From positions 26,039 to 90,038 of the forward strand of contig CAYNYK010000004.1 of NCBI GenBank assembly GCA_964401335.1: a DNA stretch of 64,000 bases, written 5' to 3'. The position numbers and the translations under genes were made by a program. The number at the start of each line of letters is the position of its first letter. Within the stretch, counting starts at the first letter, position 1. This stretch comes from JAAYCU01 sp964401335. GTDB taxonomy: Bacteria > Planctomycetota > Phycisphaerae > UBA1845 > PWPN01. Shown piece after piece: positions 34,859 through 44,213 of the stretch. The notes under the pieces were generated by a model. The model saw nothing but the letters and a program-made list of their open reading frames with translations. It searched no databases and was not told where the DNA came from.

Positions 34859-36970
34859 ATGCGCTTGGACTATCTAGTATTGGCCATCTCGATTCTTGTG
34901 GTTTCAACCACCTCCAACTTGGCTGGAGCCGATGCTTCCGCCGCTGACACGTACGTGCTGATTCCCCCGCCGCAACAGATTGAATGGCGGACGGGAACCG
35001 GGCTGACGAGCCGTCAACTAAAAATCTGGTCGCCGGCCGACTGGGCGGAACAAACGGAGCGTTGTCTCTGGCTGATCAACGATTTGCCGGATAAGCCGGG
35101 TTTCAACGCAACGATGGTTTCCGACCCGTCCCAGGCAACGGTACTCATTCAAACAACATCAGCCTCACCGGGCCTGGAAGGTTATCGACTGGAAATAAGC
35201 CAAGCCCAGGCGCGCATCGAGGCGGCCGATCTTGACGGGGTTTTCAACGCCTTGGCGACCCTGGCCCAACTGGCCGAACAATGCCCGGCGGAATCGACCG
35301 GTTTACCCCCCTGCCGGATCGTCGATTACGCCAATCTGCCATTGCGTGCCGTTCATATCGATTTGACCGCCCAGCAATATACGCCCGGCTATGTGCAGAA
35401 ACTGATGCGCGAGCTGGCCCGTTTCAAGATTAACGGTATCCTTATGGAATACTCGGACAGTTTCCCCTTCCGTGATCCTCATACGGCCATTCGGCGACCC
35501 GATGCGTTTACTGAAGCGGATATCCGCGCGATCCTGCAAACCGCCGCCGCCTGCCGGCAGGAAATCATCCCCCTGCAACAATGTCTCGGCCACCTGGACT
35601 ATCTGTTGTACCAGGAACCATACGCGCGATTGGGGAAGGATCATGGGGCCTATATGGTCTGCCCGCTGGAAGAGGCATCGCTTAAACTGGTTTTCGAGCT
35701 GATCGACAACATCGCGGATCAACATCCTGCGCTGCGTTATTTGCATCTGGGCGGTGATGAAGTAGGGCCGCAGGGCTGCCCCAAATGCGAGGCCTACGCG
35801 GAAAAACACAGCTTTTCTTCGTTGTACGTCAACCATTATCGCCGGGTGGCCGAGCACTGTCACCAGCGCGGAATTAGGCCGTTAATGTGGTCCGATGTCA
35901 TCCTGCATAATCCGGAGGCTCTAAAAGAGTTGCCAAGTGACATCGTTTGGGTGGAATGGGACTATCGCTGCACGACGGACCCGACGCCCAACCTCATGCA
36001 GGGGGCCACCTTGGGCCATCTGGATAAAATCAAGCCCATCTACCGGGAATATTTCGGCGAGGGAATCGGCCTGGCCGAGGCCGAGCAGCGCGGGGGCTTC
36101 GCCGCCTTCGGTCACGTGGCAGGCTTCAAGAAGCTCGGCTACGACGCGATCACCGCGCCGGCCGCCCGTTTTTCAGGCAACAACTTCGCCCTGCCCCGGT
36201 ACGCCATACACATGGAAAACATACGTCTGGCCATGACCAAGGCGGTCCAATACAAGTCGCTGGGGTCAATCATCACCAGTTGGTCTTACCGTCTGTCGCC
36301 TCATGAAGTTTGTTTGCCGTCCTATGCCTGTGCGGCCTACGGCTGGAACGTGTCCACCCCGGATATCGCCACCCTGCTGAAACAATTCTTCGTCCTGCGC
36401 TACGGCATCGATGAGCCAAGCTTGGCCAAAGGACTTCTTGGTATCCCGGAAGACGCGCCGCCAACCACCGCGGCGGCTCCGCGTTGGGACAAGGAGCATC
36501 GTCGCTGGGTGATGACCGGTGCCCAACAGTTCGATCAGATCGCCAAATTCACGGCCAAAAAGTCGCCTCTGTCTCCCGAAACCAATCGTCAGCAGGTCAA
36601 GGAATTAAACGATTTGGCAAAGATTCTTGAGCATGCGACCAACCAGGCCCAACGCCGTCGCGCGGAGTTGACCTTCTGGAAGTTGTCACTCAATCACCTG
36701 CGACACCGTCTGCAATTGCTGGAACAGTTATACCGGCTGGTACCGCCGAAGAATGCCAAACCGCCCGTTCAGGATAAATCCTTAATCGACGATTTCATGC
36801 AACAGATCTTGACCCTTAAACAACAACACCTTGACCTCCGTCGCGATTGGTCGGAAAGCTTTAACGGAATACTCACCAGCCATTACCTGCTCACGGATCT
36901 CTATATCCGTTTCGATGCGGAAGACGAAATAGTCGATCTGGTCATCCAGTCGGCCACGAAATCGCCGTGA
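34859..36970 (+). CDS. GH20-family beta-N-acetylhexosaminidase-like protein
   Basis: 703 residues from the ATG at 34859 (GGAG ribosome site; an ATG 18 bases upstream is less likely). Signal peptide, then an N-terminal alpha/beta domain typical of GH20 (PPPQQIEWRTG, GYRLEISQAQARIEAADLDG). The catalytic barrel carries the Asp-Glu pair in YLHLGGDEVG (Asp300-Glu301), plus LPLRAVHIDLTAQQYTPGY at its start and SDIVWVEWDYR late in the barrel. GH20 enzymes remove terminal GlcNAc or GalNAc by substrate-assisted catalysis. The C-terminal ~180 residues are helical. It sits 31 bases after the LamG gene and 53 before the esterase-like gene, probably one operon. Confidence 0.85.
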   Translation: MRLDYLVLAISILVVSTTSNLAGADASAADTYVLIPPPQQIEWRTGTGLTSRQLKIWSPADWAEQTERCLWLINDLPDKPGFNATMVSDPSQATVLIQTTSASPGLEGYRLEISQAQARIEAADLDGVFNALATLAQLAEQCPAESTGLPPCRIVDYANLPLRAVHIDLTAQQYTPGYVQKLMRELARFKINGILMEYSDSFPFRDPHTAIRRPDAFTEADIRAILQTAAACRQEIIPLQQCLGHLDYLLYQEPYARLGKDHGAYMVCPLEEASLKLVFELIDNIADQHPALRYLHLGGDEVGPQGCPKCEAYAEKHSFSSLYVNHYRRVAEHCHQRGIRPLMWSDVILHNPEALKELPSDIVWVEWDYRCTTDPTPNLMQGATLGHLDKIKPIYREYFGEGIGLAEAEQRGGFAAFGHVAGFKKLGYDAITAPAARFSGNNFALPRYAIHMENIRLAMTKAVQYKSLGSIITSWSYRLSPHEVCLPSYACAAYGWNVSTPDIATLLKQFFVLRYGIDEPSLAKGLLGIPEDAPPTTAAAPRWDKEHRRWVMTGAQQFDQIAKFTAKKSPLSPETNRQQVKELNDLAKILEHATNQAQRRRAELTFWKLSLNHLRHRLQLLEQLYRLVPPKNAKPPVQDKSLIDDFMQQILTLKQQHLDLRRDWSESFNGILTSHYLLTDLYIRFDAEDEIVDLVIQSATKSP

Positions 36971-37023
36971 CCTGTTGGAAAGAAAGCCATTTTTCGGCTT
37001 AGCCCATGCCAAGGAGAACAGGT

Positions 37024-38223
37024 ATGAACCGATTTGACTATCGACACTGGTTAATCGCGGTACTGCTGCTTGCCCTCGCGGGATGCAGTAGCCGTTACAC
37101 CGGCCCCTGGAACCTCGCTGAGTTGAAAAAGCCGCCGCGGGTCGAATGGATCGACACCACCGGTCCGGTGCGCTCACTTTATTATGCGGGCGAACCATAC
37201 GGCGGCCAACCGACGCGTGTATTCGCGTATTACGCGGTGCCTGAGAGCGCAGGAAAGAAGGCCCCGGCCATGGTGCTGGTGCATGGCGGCGGAGGCACGG
37301 CATTTCGCGAGTGGGTCGAGCTCTGGGCGGCCCGTGGCTACGCGGCCATCGCCATGGACCTGTCCGGAAACGAAGCCGACAAAAAACGACTTCCCGACGG
37401 CGGTCCCGCTCAGGGTCAACGACAACAGTTCTTCGATATCGCGAAAGGTATCGATCAGACCTGGCCTTATCACGCGGTAGCCAACGTCATAAGGGCCCAT
37501 TCGCTCCTGCTTGCCCAACCCGAGGTCGACGCCCACCGAACCGGGATAACCGGCATTTCGTGGGGCGGATACCTGACCTGCATCACGGCCGGCCTGGACG
37601 ATCGGTTCAAGGTGGCCGTACCGGTATATGGCTGTGGATACCTGTACGAGAACAGCAAGTGGCTGGACGCTTTCGGTCAGCTCCCGGAAAATCAGAAGGC
37701 ACTATGGATCGAAAACTTCGACCCGTCACGTTATCTGCCGGGCTGTCGCATACCCATACTCTTTGTCAACGGCACAAACGATTTCGCCTATCCGTTGGAC
37801 AGTTACCAGAAGAGCTATCGCTCGGTTAAAGGTCCCCGCACCCTGTGCATAAAGGTTGGAATGCAACATAGCCACCCCCACGGCTGGGCGCCCAAGGAGA
37901 TCGGTCTATTTGTCGATTCGGTTTTGCGCAAGGGTCAGCCTTTACCCCGAATCCAAACAGCATCCCGTACCGGGAAAGTCGTGACCGCCGATTTCCAGAC
38001 ATCCATCCCCGTTGTCGAGGCATCGCTGCACTACACAACTGCCCAAGGACCATGGACCGAACGGAAATGGCACTCACTGGCCGCCGGCTTGGCCAAAAAT
38101 CGGGTCACGGCCGAGCTGCCGGAAACGGAGAACATTGTCTACTTTATCACGATCACTGACGAACGCGGGGCTACCGTCTCCACCGAACACGAAGTGATCG
38201 CATCGAACGACAAGAAGGGATAA
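37024..38223 (+). CDS. alpha/beta-hydrolase lipoprotein (acetyl-esterase-like)
   Basis: 399 residues from the ATG at 37024 (AAGGAG upstream). The lipobox LLLALAGC puts it in a membrane. The hydrolase core shows MVLVHGGGGTAFREWVELWA, the nucleophile elbow GISWGG, an acid region ILFVNGTNDFAYP, and a late His in MQHSHPHGW. This is the pattern of acetyl-xylan-esterase or dienelactone-hydrolase-like enzymes. A beta-sandwich-like tail (~310-395) follows. Next to GH20 it may deacetylate an amino-sugar polymer (inference). Confidence 0.75.
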   Translation: MNRFDYRHWLIAVLLLALAGCSSRYTGPWNLAELKKPPRVEWIDTTGPVRSLYYAGEPYGGQPTRVFAYYAVPESAGKKAPAMVLVHGGGGTAFREWVELWAARGYAAIAMDLSGNEADKKRLPDGGPAQGQRQQFFDIAKGIDQTWPYHAVANVIRAHSLLLAQPEVDAHRTGITGISWGGYLTCITAGLDDRFKVAVPVYGCGYLYENSKWLDAFGQLPENQKALWIENFDPSRYLPGCRIPILFVNGTNDFAYPLDSYQKSYRSVKGPRTLCIKVGMQHSHPHGWAPKEIGLFVDSVLRKGQPLPRIQTASRTGKVVTADFQTSIPVVEASLHYTTAQGPWTERKWHSLAAGLAKNRVTAELPETENIVYFITITDERGATVSTEHEVIASNDKKG

Positions 38224-38288
38224 GCTTGTTGAGCGAATACGATATGGACCGACCCGCTGATCAAGAGTGCATCCAGAAACCGGTGTGG

Positions 38289-38330
38289 CACCGGCGTCTC
38301 GCCGGTGCTCGTCGGCCCGGCGGGGCCGAC
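38289..38330. repeat. family B hairpin plus an adjacent GTCGGCCC hairpin
   Basis: CACCGGCGTCTCGCCGGTG at 38289-38307 is identical to the copies at 4911 and 7391. It is followed at 38311-38330 by a second perfect hairpin, GTCGGCCCGGCGGGGCCGAC (8-bp stem). Both lie between the esterase-like gene and tRNA-Arg and could also help end transcription. Confidence 0.75.
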
Positions 38331-38458
38331 GCTAGCGGTTTTCAGGACATATTCTAAGTCATCTGGATGATGCGCGCATGCGAACGTATTCTTGTCATCC
38401 TGCCCGGTCGGTTGTTAAAATAAAACCATGAGCATACAAAACACGATCATGGACAAAC

Positions 38459-38531
38459 ACGCCCGGCTGGACTCGAACCAGCGACCGCGGGATTAGAAAT
38501 CCCGTGCTCTATCCAACTGAGCTACGGGCGT
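38459..38531 (-). tRNA. tRNA-Arg (anticodon TCT)
   Basis: Full cloverleaf on the minus strand: D arm GCTC/GAGC, anticodon stem CGGGA/TCCCG with loop TTTCTAA (anticodon TCT), and T arm GCTGG-TTCGAGT-CCAGC. The acceptor pairs are CGCCCG/CGGGCG, with an A-G mismatch at the 1:72 position. No CCA is encoded. Confidence 0.9.
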
Positions 38532-38695
38532 ATCGAAGCGTTCCGATTGATAAAACCACTATCCCCATCAGGATGCAACCGCAGGGTCGGTACATCATCA
38601 ACCTTGCCGTGTTGCCCTCCGGAACAGCCAAGAGTATTCTAACATCCCGTAGACCGGGAATAAAGATTACATCGCATTCCAGCGAGGGTATCAGC

Positions 38696-39907
38696 ATGTC
38701 GCAAACGAATCGGAACAGGACCGTTACCCGTCGATCGTTCGTCGCCGGGGTCGGGGCCGCCGCTGTCGGCTTGGGTTATCACACCATGCTTAAAGCCCAA
38801 ACCCGGGACCGGGTCTCCAAAATCCGCATCGCCCAGATCGGCCTCGAAGGACACTGGGGGGAGATTCGCGAGGGGCTGCCGCTGACGGACAATTGCGAGC
38901 TGGCCGCGGTCGTCATGATCCCGCCCTACGACGACGAGCAGGAACTCAATGAATACTATAAACAGAAATGCCCGGCCTTCACCGACCAGACCCGCGTCTA
39001 TATCGACGACTATCGGAAAATGCTCGACGAGGTAAAACCGGACATCGTGGCCACCTTCATGCCCTTTGGACGAATGGGCGAGGTCAACATCGAGGCCGCC
39101 CGGCGCGGCTGCCACATCCTCACGGAAAAGCCGATTGCCCAGAGTCTGGCCGAACTCGAAACCCTTCGGACCGAGCTGAACAAATCCGGCAAACACCTGA
39201 CCGCCATGTTGCCGTTCCGGAAAATGGGCCCCTTCGTAGCCGCTCATGATGCCGTTAAAAAGGGGCTGATCGGCGAACCACTGCTTATCACCAGCCAGAA
39301 ATCCTATCGTTGGGGTGGCGGCCGGCCGGACTATTTCAAGACCCGCAAGGAATACGGCGGGTCAATCCCCTGGGTAGCCATTCATGCCATCGATTGGATT
39401 CGCTTCGTGACCGGCCTGGATTACACCGAGGTCACTGCCCGCCAAATGAGCCTTGTCCAGAAGAAAACCACGAGCAATGAGGACTTTGCCGGCTTATCGT
39501 CAGGGACCAATCGCGTCGCCCGGCTGCACAAGTATCCGGAATGCGAGGATCATGGGGCCTTGCTGTTCGAGATGAATAACGGCGGGCAAGCCACGTTGAA
39601 TTTCGATTACCTCCGTCCGCTCAAGGCGGCCAACCACCAGGATGACCGCATTCGCGTGGCCGGTTCCGAGGGTATCGTGGAAGTCCGCAACGGCAACCCT
39701 CCTTTATTCTGCGAACTGATGACCCATACGGAAGCACCGATGCAGCTTCCGGTGCCGGAAATCAAGGCTAACCTGTTGGTTGACTTTGTGGCCGATCTGC
39801 GCGGCGGCGAACCTGTCTGGGTTCCCCAAGCCGATGCCTTCCGGGCCACCGAGGTAGCCATTAAGGCCCGTGACTCGGCCGACACCAGGAAAACCATCGC
39901 ACTTTAA
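38696..39907 (+). CDS. Tat-exported Gfo/Idh/MocA-family oxidoreductase
   Basis: 403 residues from the ATG at 38696. The N-terminus is a twin-arginine signal (TRRSFVAGVGAAAVGLGYH), typical of planctomycetal members of this family. A Rossmann domain follows (KIRIAQIGLEGHWGEIREGL, and CHILTEKPIAQSLAELETL with the conserved EKP). The C-terminal substrate domain contains GGSIPWVAIHAIDWIRFVTG with the His-Asp pair. These NAD(P)-dependent enzymes oxidise or epimerise sugars; exported forms fit periplasmic sugar handling. The nearest plus-strand gene downstream is feoA, after a 290-base gap with its own promoter. Confidence 0.85.
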   Translation: MSQTNRNRTVTRRSFVAGVGAAAVGLGYHTMLKAQTRDRVSKIRIAQIGLEGHWGEIREGLPLTDNCELAAVVMIPPYDDEQELNEYYKQKCPAFTDQTRVYIDDYRKMLDEVKPDIVATFMPFGRMGEVNIEAARRGCHILTEKPIAQSLAELETLRTELNKSGKHLTAMLPFRKMGPFVAAHDAVKKGLIGEPLLITSQKSYRWGGGRPDYFKTRKEYGGSIPWVAIHAIDWIRFVTGLDYTEVTARQMSLVQKKTTSNEDFAGLSSGTNRVARLHKYPECEDHGALLFEMNNGGQATLNFDYLRPLKAANHQDDRIRVAGSEGIVEVRNGNPPLFCELMTHTEAPMQLPVPEIKANLLVDFVADLRGGEPVWVPQADAFRATEVAIKARDSADTRKTIAL

Positions 39908-40089
39908 TATCGCTGACGGGTGACTTGGTAAAAATTTCTTTTAACTTCTTTAATTAGAGTTATTTATCGATCAAATGACACCTTCGAAATTGGCAAAATC
40001 TTAAAGCTTATAAGTTATTATTGTCCATAATCAAATAATCGCGTCTTCTTTCTGGCGGCCGTCTTTTGATAAGTTTTGTAACCGAATTA

Positions 40090-40120
40090 TTGACACAATC
40101 CCGGCGGAACGATATATAAT
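40090..40120 (+). promoter_or_regulatory. sigma-70-type promoter of the feo operon
   Basis: TTGACA at 40090-40095 followed by TATATAAT at 40113-40120. The spacing is 17 bases to TATATA or 19 to TATAAT. It sits in an A/T-rich stretch, ~80 bases before the feoA start. Confidence 0.65.
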
Positions 40121-40124
40121 TGCG

Positions 40125-40143
40125 ATAGAGACTAAGTCTCAAT
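40125..40143. promoter_or_regulatory. palindromic operator candidate at the feo promoter
   Basis: The perfect palindrome GAGACTAAGTCTC (40128-40140) extends to a 19-base near-palindrome, ATAGAGACTAAGTCTCAAT. It starts five bases after the -10 element, where a repressor would block initiation. A metal-responsive regulator is likely given the iron-transport operon, but the family cannot be named. Confidence 0.55.
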
Positions 40144-40197
40144 TACATGGATATCGGACGACGGCTCGGCGGCCGTACTCCAGGGAGATAGAAAACG

Positions 40198-40470
40198 TTG
40201 CCAAGTAATATACTTACTCGCCCCGAAGTTCGTACTCTGGCCAACGGTCCCGTGGGCAGGCAGCTTTACATCCGCGCGATCCAGGCCGATCCCGACGCCG
40301 CCCAGCGCTTGCGTGAATTGGGCATTCGTGAGGGAAAAACCATCAAACTGATTACCCGGAACGATCCTTTGATCTGCCAGGTCGGCTGCTGTCGATTCGG
40401 ACTGTGTCACCGCCTCGCGCGCTGCATCCTGGTCGATCCCGCCGGCGAGCCGTTACCTTTGTCGGCCTGA
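40198..40470 (+). CDS. feoA: ferrous iron transport protein FeoA
   Basis: A 90-residue SH3-like protein starting at a TTG with AGGGAG upstream. The FeoA pattern is clear in QADPDAAQRLRELGIREGK and TIKLITRNDPLICQVGCCRFGLCHRLARCILV. FeoA supports FeoB-dependent Fe2+ uptake at the cytoplasmic side. The stretch CQVGCCRFGLC has four Cys residues, more than usual for FeoA. It is the first gene of a feoA-feoB-amidohydrolase operon. Confidence 0.9.
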   Translation: MPSNILTRPEVRTLANGPVGRQLYIRAIQADPDAAQRLRELGIREGKTIKLITRNDPLICQVGCCRFGLCHRLARCILVDPAGEPLPLSA

Positions 40471-40540
40471 TCCGTGGGAACGTCGCCGTACGAATGGGCA
40501 TTGACGGCCCATTCAAAAGAAGCCATGCGCGGGGACATTC

Positions 40541-42733
40541 ATGCCTGTACCCAAAACCAAGGCGGCAACAAACATCCACAAGAAAACAACTCTGGTAGCC
40601 GTCATCGGCAATCCCAACTGCGGCAAGACCACGTTGTTCAACGCCCTGACCGGCTTGCGGTATAAAGTCAGCAACTACCCCGGCGTCACGGTGGAAAAAC
40701 GGGAAGGCGCCTTGATCGGCCATCCGGCTATTCGCCTCCTCGATCTGCCGGGTTCTTACAGTTTACTCCCCCGCAGTCCCGATGAGGAAATCGCCCGGGA
40801 AGTGCTGCTGGGGGAAGTATCCGGCGTACCCCGACCGGATATGGTTCTTCTGGTGGTCGACGCAACAAATCTTGAACGACACCTCTATCTGGCCAGCCAG
40901 ATTATCGAACTCGGGTTCCCCGCCGTACTCGCCTGTAACATGATGGACCTTCTCGAAAAGTCGGGTCAGCGGCTTGACCTGGCCAAACTTTCCGCTCATT
41001 TGGGCATACCGGTCATTGGCACGGTCGGCCACAACCGACAAAGTCTTATGGATCTGCGTCAGGCACTCGACTCCATGAGCCATTCCATAAACCCTGCCCA
41101 ACCCCGCCGAAAATGGACGACCCAGGATACGCTTGAACGCGAAATCGAAAAGGTGGCCGCCGCCATCGATGACGAGTCGAGATCGGGTATCGTCAACCAG
41201 GACGGTCTGGCCGTCCTGCTACTGAGCCGGAACGGTTCTAACCACGATGTGCAGGTGCCGCCGACCCTATATAAAGCCCTTCAGGAGGCTCGACGAAAAT
41301 GTGCCGAGTGCAGTCTTGACCCGGCCTCGGAAATCGCCTCATCCCGTTTCGCCTGGATCGAGGGCGTCGTGGCCGATTGCTTGAAGGTATGCGCGGAAAA
41401 CGCGCCGTCTTTCGGCGAGCGATTCGATCTGTTCGCCACCCACCGCGTGTGGGGATTTTTATTCTTCGGTTTATTGATGTCGGCCATGTTCTACGCGGTT
41501 TTTATTCTGTCCAACCCATTGATCGATATCTTCGGCCAGGCGGTAGCCGGTCTGCAAAGTCTACTTGATAAAACTTTGCCCGATGGATTGCCTCGGGACT
41601 TGCTCTGCGACGGAGTGCTGGCCGGAGTCGGAGCGGTGGTGGCCTTCCTGCCGCAGATTTGCATTCTCTTCCTGTTCCTGGCGGTTCTGGAGGATTCCGG
41701 CTACATGGCCCGGGCCACTATCGTGATGGATCGGATCATGCGACGCGTGGGTTTGCCCGGCCGCAGTTTCATCCCCCTGCTCTCCTGTCACGCGTGCGCG
41801 GTGCCCGGAATTATGGCCACCCGAACTATCGAGAATCCAAGGGATCGGCTGGCGACCATCCTGATCGCTCCGCTTATGGTCTGTAGTGCACGATTACCGG
41901 TTTATACCATGCTGATCGCGGCCTGCCTGCCGGTTTCGGCCGCCATGAAGGCAGTGGTTTTGCTTGGGTTGTATCTGTTCGGCATGCTGGTCGGGCTTGG
42001 GTTGGCCATGTTGTTCAAGAAAACCATCCTGGCCAGTCCCCGTCCGACGTTCATGATCGAACTGCCCCCCTACCGCTTTCCGCTTTGGTCTTCGGTCCTC
42101 CGGTCGGTTGCCGATCGTTGCGGCCTGTTTCTGGCTCGGGCAGGTACGGTGATCCTGGCCATGACCGTGATCCTGTGGGCGATCATGAATTTCCCGCGTG
42201 ACACGCAGCGTGAAAAATACTATGCCTCTCGAAAGGTGGAACTGGTGCAACGGGGAGCCTCGGCCGAGGTCATGACCGCCTTGGAAACCGAGCATCAATC
42301 GGCGATCCTGCAACACAGTCTGGCCGGCCGCATCGGCCGATTCATGGAACCGGCGATTCGACCGCTCGGTTACGACTGGAAAATCGGCCTGGGCTTATTA
42401 AGCAGCTTCGCCGCCCGTGAACTTTTCCTGGGCACGATGGGCGTCATCTACAGCATGGAACAGTCGGGGGACGATCCGCGCGAGCTGCGCGAACAGTTGG
42501 CCGACGCTCGGCGCGATGACGGCCGCAAAGTTTTCACTCCCTTGGTAGCCGCCAGTTTGCTCGTTTTTTACGCCCTGAGTTGCCAGTGTATCGGCACCAT
42601 CGCCGTCGTCCGCCGGGAAACCAACAGTTGGCGCTGGCCTCTTTTTATGTTCAGCTATATGACTCTGCTGGCTTACCTGGCCGCTCTGCTGGTATACCAG
42701 ATGGGAACAGTCTTGAGTCTAGGTAGGAACTGA
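40541..42733 (+). CDS. feoB: ferrous iron transporter FeoB
   Basis: A 730-residue protein. The N-terminal G domain has all motifs: G1 GNPNCGKTT (~24-32), G3 DLPGSYSL, G4 CNMMD. The membrane part has ~10 helices, including the gate and Cys motif LLSCHACAVPGIMATR and a second copy-like segment LGLLSSFAARELFLGTMGVIYS. FeoB imports Fe2+ across the inner membrane with GTP-linked gating. It lies 70 bases after feoA. A FeoC-like third gene is absent; an amidohydrolase follows 21 bases later behind a strong AAGGAG site. Confidence 0.95.
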   Translation: MPVPKTKAATNIHKKTTLVAVIGNPNCGKTTLFNALTGLRYKVSNYPGVTVEKREGALIGHPAIRLLDLPGSYSLLPRSPDEEIAREVLLGEVSGVPRPDMVLLVVDATNLERHLYLASQIIELGFPAVLACNMMDLLEKSGQRLDLAKLSAHLGIPVIGTVGHNRQSLMDLRQALDSMSHSINPAQPRRKWTTQDTLEREIEKVAAAIDDESRSGIVNQDGLAVLLLSRNGSNHDVQVPPTLYKALQEARRKCAECSLDPASEIASSRFAWIEGVVADCLKVCAENAPSFGERFDLFATHRVWGFLFFGLLMSAMFYAVFILSNPLIDIFGQAVAGLQSLLDKTLPDGLPRDLLCDGVLAGVGAVVAFLPQICILFLFLAVLEDSGYMARATIVMDRIMRRVGLPGRSFIPLLSCHACAVPGIMATRTIENPRDRLATILIAPLMVCSARLPVYTMLIAACLPVSAAMKAVVLLGLYLFGMLVGLGLAMLFKKTILASPRPTFMIELPPYRFPLWSSVLRSVADRCGLFLARAGTVILAMTVILWAIMNFPRDTQREKYYASRKVELVQRGASAEVMTALETEHQSAILQHSLAGRIGRFMEPAIRPLGYDWKIGLGLLSSFAARELFLGTMGVIYSMEQSGDDPRELREQLADARRDDGRKVFTPLVAASLLVFYALSCQCIGTIAVVRRETNSWRWPLFMFSYMTLLAYLAALLVYQMGTVLSLGRN

Positions 42734-42754
42734 TTAACTTAAGGAGTACGACTT

Positions 42755-44179
42755 GTGATAAAACGTTCTCTCTTTCGTGTCGTCGTCGGTTTCGTGCAGT
42801 TGGCCTGTATATCGGCCACACAGGCTCAGCATACTCGTTCCACGGAAACCTATCGGCAAATGCGGGCCTTCATCGATTCGATCCCCGCCATCGATACACA
42901 TGATCACCTTCACCCCTGGTCAAAATTGTCGCAGCTCGTTGAAACCCGTCAAGGGAAAGGTGTCAATCTGGCCGGCATACTGGGTAGTTGTTATTACTCC
43001 TGGTATCACCCCATGCCCAGATGGCAACCGAATCAGGATTTTGACGACTGGTGGACCGGGGCCAAGGAGGGCCTGGCCAACGCCCGAGCGACCAGCTTCT
43101 ACCAGTTCCTGCTGCCGGCTTTCGCGGACCTTTACGGCGTGGATTTCGACCGGATCACCGATGCACAGGCCCGCGACCTCGACCGACGCATCTTCGAGAA
43201 TTACCAGGACCGCCAATGGGTAACCCATGTCATCACCGAGCGAGCCAATATCGAATTGATGGTCAACGATCCTTACTGGGCGAGGCTCGATGAGCAACCC
43301 GATTATCCATTTTGCGCACTAGTCTTTAACGTAACCCCTCTGGTATGGGGATATCATCCCGAGAAAAATGAGAACCCGCATAACAACCCCTACGAGTTCG
43401 CCCGCCGTCAGAGCATCGAGGTTCATTCTCTGGACGATTATCTGGTTTTGCTGGATCGACTCTTCGCGGAACGCAAGGCCGCCGGTGCCGTGTGCATTAA
43501 GAACACGCTGGCCTACAACCGGACGCTGGACTTCGCCAATGTCCCGCGTGAACGGGCGGAGCAGGCGTTCGGAAAAAAAGCCGAAGAGCTGACCGCCGCA
43601 CAGATCAAGGACTTCGAGGATTTCATTATGTGGCGGCTGACCGAGCTGGCCGCCAAATACGATCTGCCCTACCAGATTCATACCGGTCAGGCGCGGATCC
43701 AGGGATCCAATCCCATGCTCCTGGTGGACCTTATCGAAGCCAATCCGAAAACGAAATTCGTCTTGTTTCATGGTGGATTCCCCTGGGTGGGGGAAACGGG
43801 CGTGATCGTGATGCGGAACGCCAAAAACGTTTGGGTGGATTCCGTCTGGCTGCCCACGCTGAGCTACTCAACAGCCAAGCGGGCCTATCACGAATGGCTC
43901 GAGGTGATGCCTAGCGACCGAATCATGTGGGGCGCCGATTGTATCCATGTGGAAGGCATTTATGGAGCCACGGCCTTCACCCGCCAATGTTTGGCCGAAG
44001 TTTTAGCGGAGAAAATCGATCGCGGCGACCTGCACATGGATCACGCCATGCGGATTGCCCGGCAGATCATGCGCGAAAACGCTTTGAAACTTTACCCACA
44101 ACTCAACGATATGCTCTGGAAACACAAAAAGAACGGGACCTTATCCCCCGCTAATGCGCCTGTTCAAAAAACCGACTGA
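42755..44179 (+). CDS. exported amidohydrolase-family protein (uronate-isomerase-like)
   Basis: 474 residues from a GTG with TTAAGGAGT upstream. The signal peptide (VVVGFVQLACISATQAQ) precedes a metal-dependent amidohydrolase barrel: IDTHDHLHPW near the N-terminus, PYQIHTGQARIQGSNP, KFVLFHGGFPWVGE and IMWGADCIHVEG. The arrangement is closest to the amidohydrolase_2/glucuronate-isomerase-like group common in planctomycetes. The substrate is unknown. Its place behind feoB suggests a metal-dependent enzyme co-expressed under low iron, although co-transcription alone does not show a shared role. Confidence 0.75.
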   Translation: MIKRSLFRVVVGFVQLACISATQAQHTRSTETYRQMRAFIDSIPAIDTHDHLHPWSKLSQLVETRQGKGVNLAGILGSCYYSWYHPMPRWQPNQDFDDWWTGAKEGLANARATSFYQFLLPAFADLYGVDFDRITDAQARDLDRRIFENYQDRQWVTHVITERANIELMVNDPYWARLDEQPDYPFCALVFNVTPLVWGYHPEKNENPHNNPYEFARRQSIEVHSLDDYLVLLDRLFAERKAAGAVCIKNTLAYNRTLDFANVPRERAEQAFGKKAEELTAAQIKDFEDFIMWRLTELAAKYDLPYQIHTGQARIQGSNPMLLVDLIEANPKTKFVLFHGGFPWVGETGVIVMRNAKNVWVDSVWLPTLSYSTAKRAYHEWLEVMPSDRIMWGADCIHVEGIYGATAFTRQCLAEVLAEKIDRGDLHMDHAMRIARQIMRENALKLYPQLNDMLWKHKKNGTLSPANAPVQKTD

Positions 44180-44213
44180 CTCCGGCCCGACCCTGACCGC
44201 GTATGCGGAACGA

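Larger units (their letters stand above)
38224..38695. other. intergenic region holding hairpin repeats and a tRNA
   Basis: Holds the repeat pair at 38289-38330 and tRNA-Arg (minus strand) at 38459-38531. Between the tRNA and the Gfo/Idh/MocA start at 38696 an in-frame open stretch exists, but it is not protein-like and is treated as leader. Confidence 0.5.
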
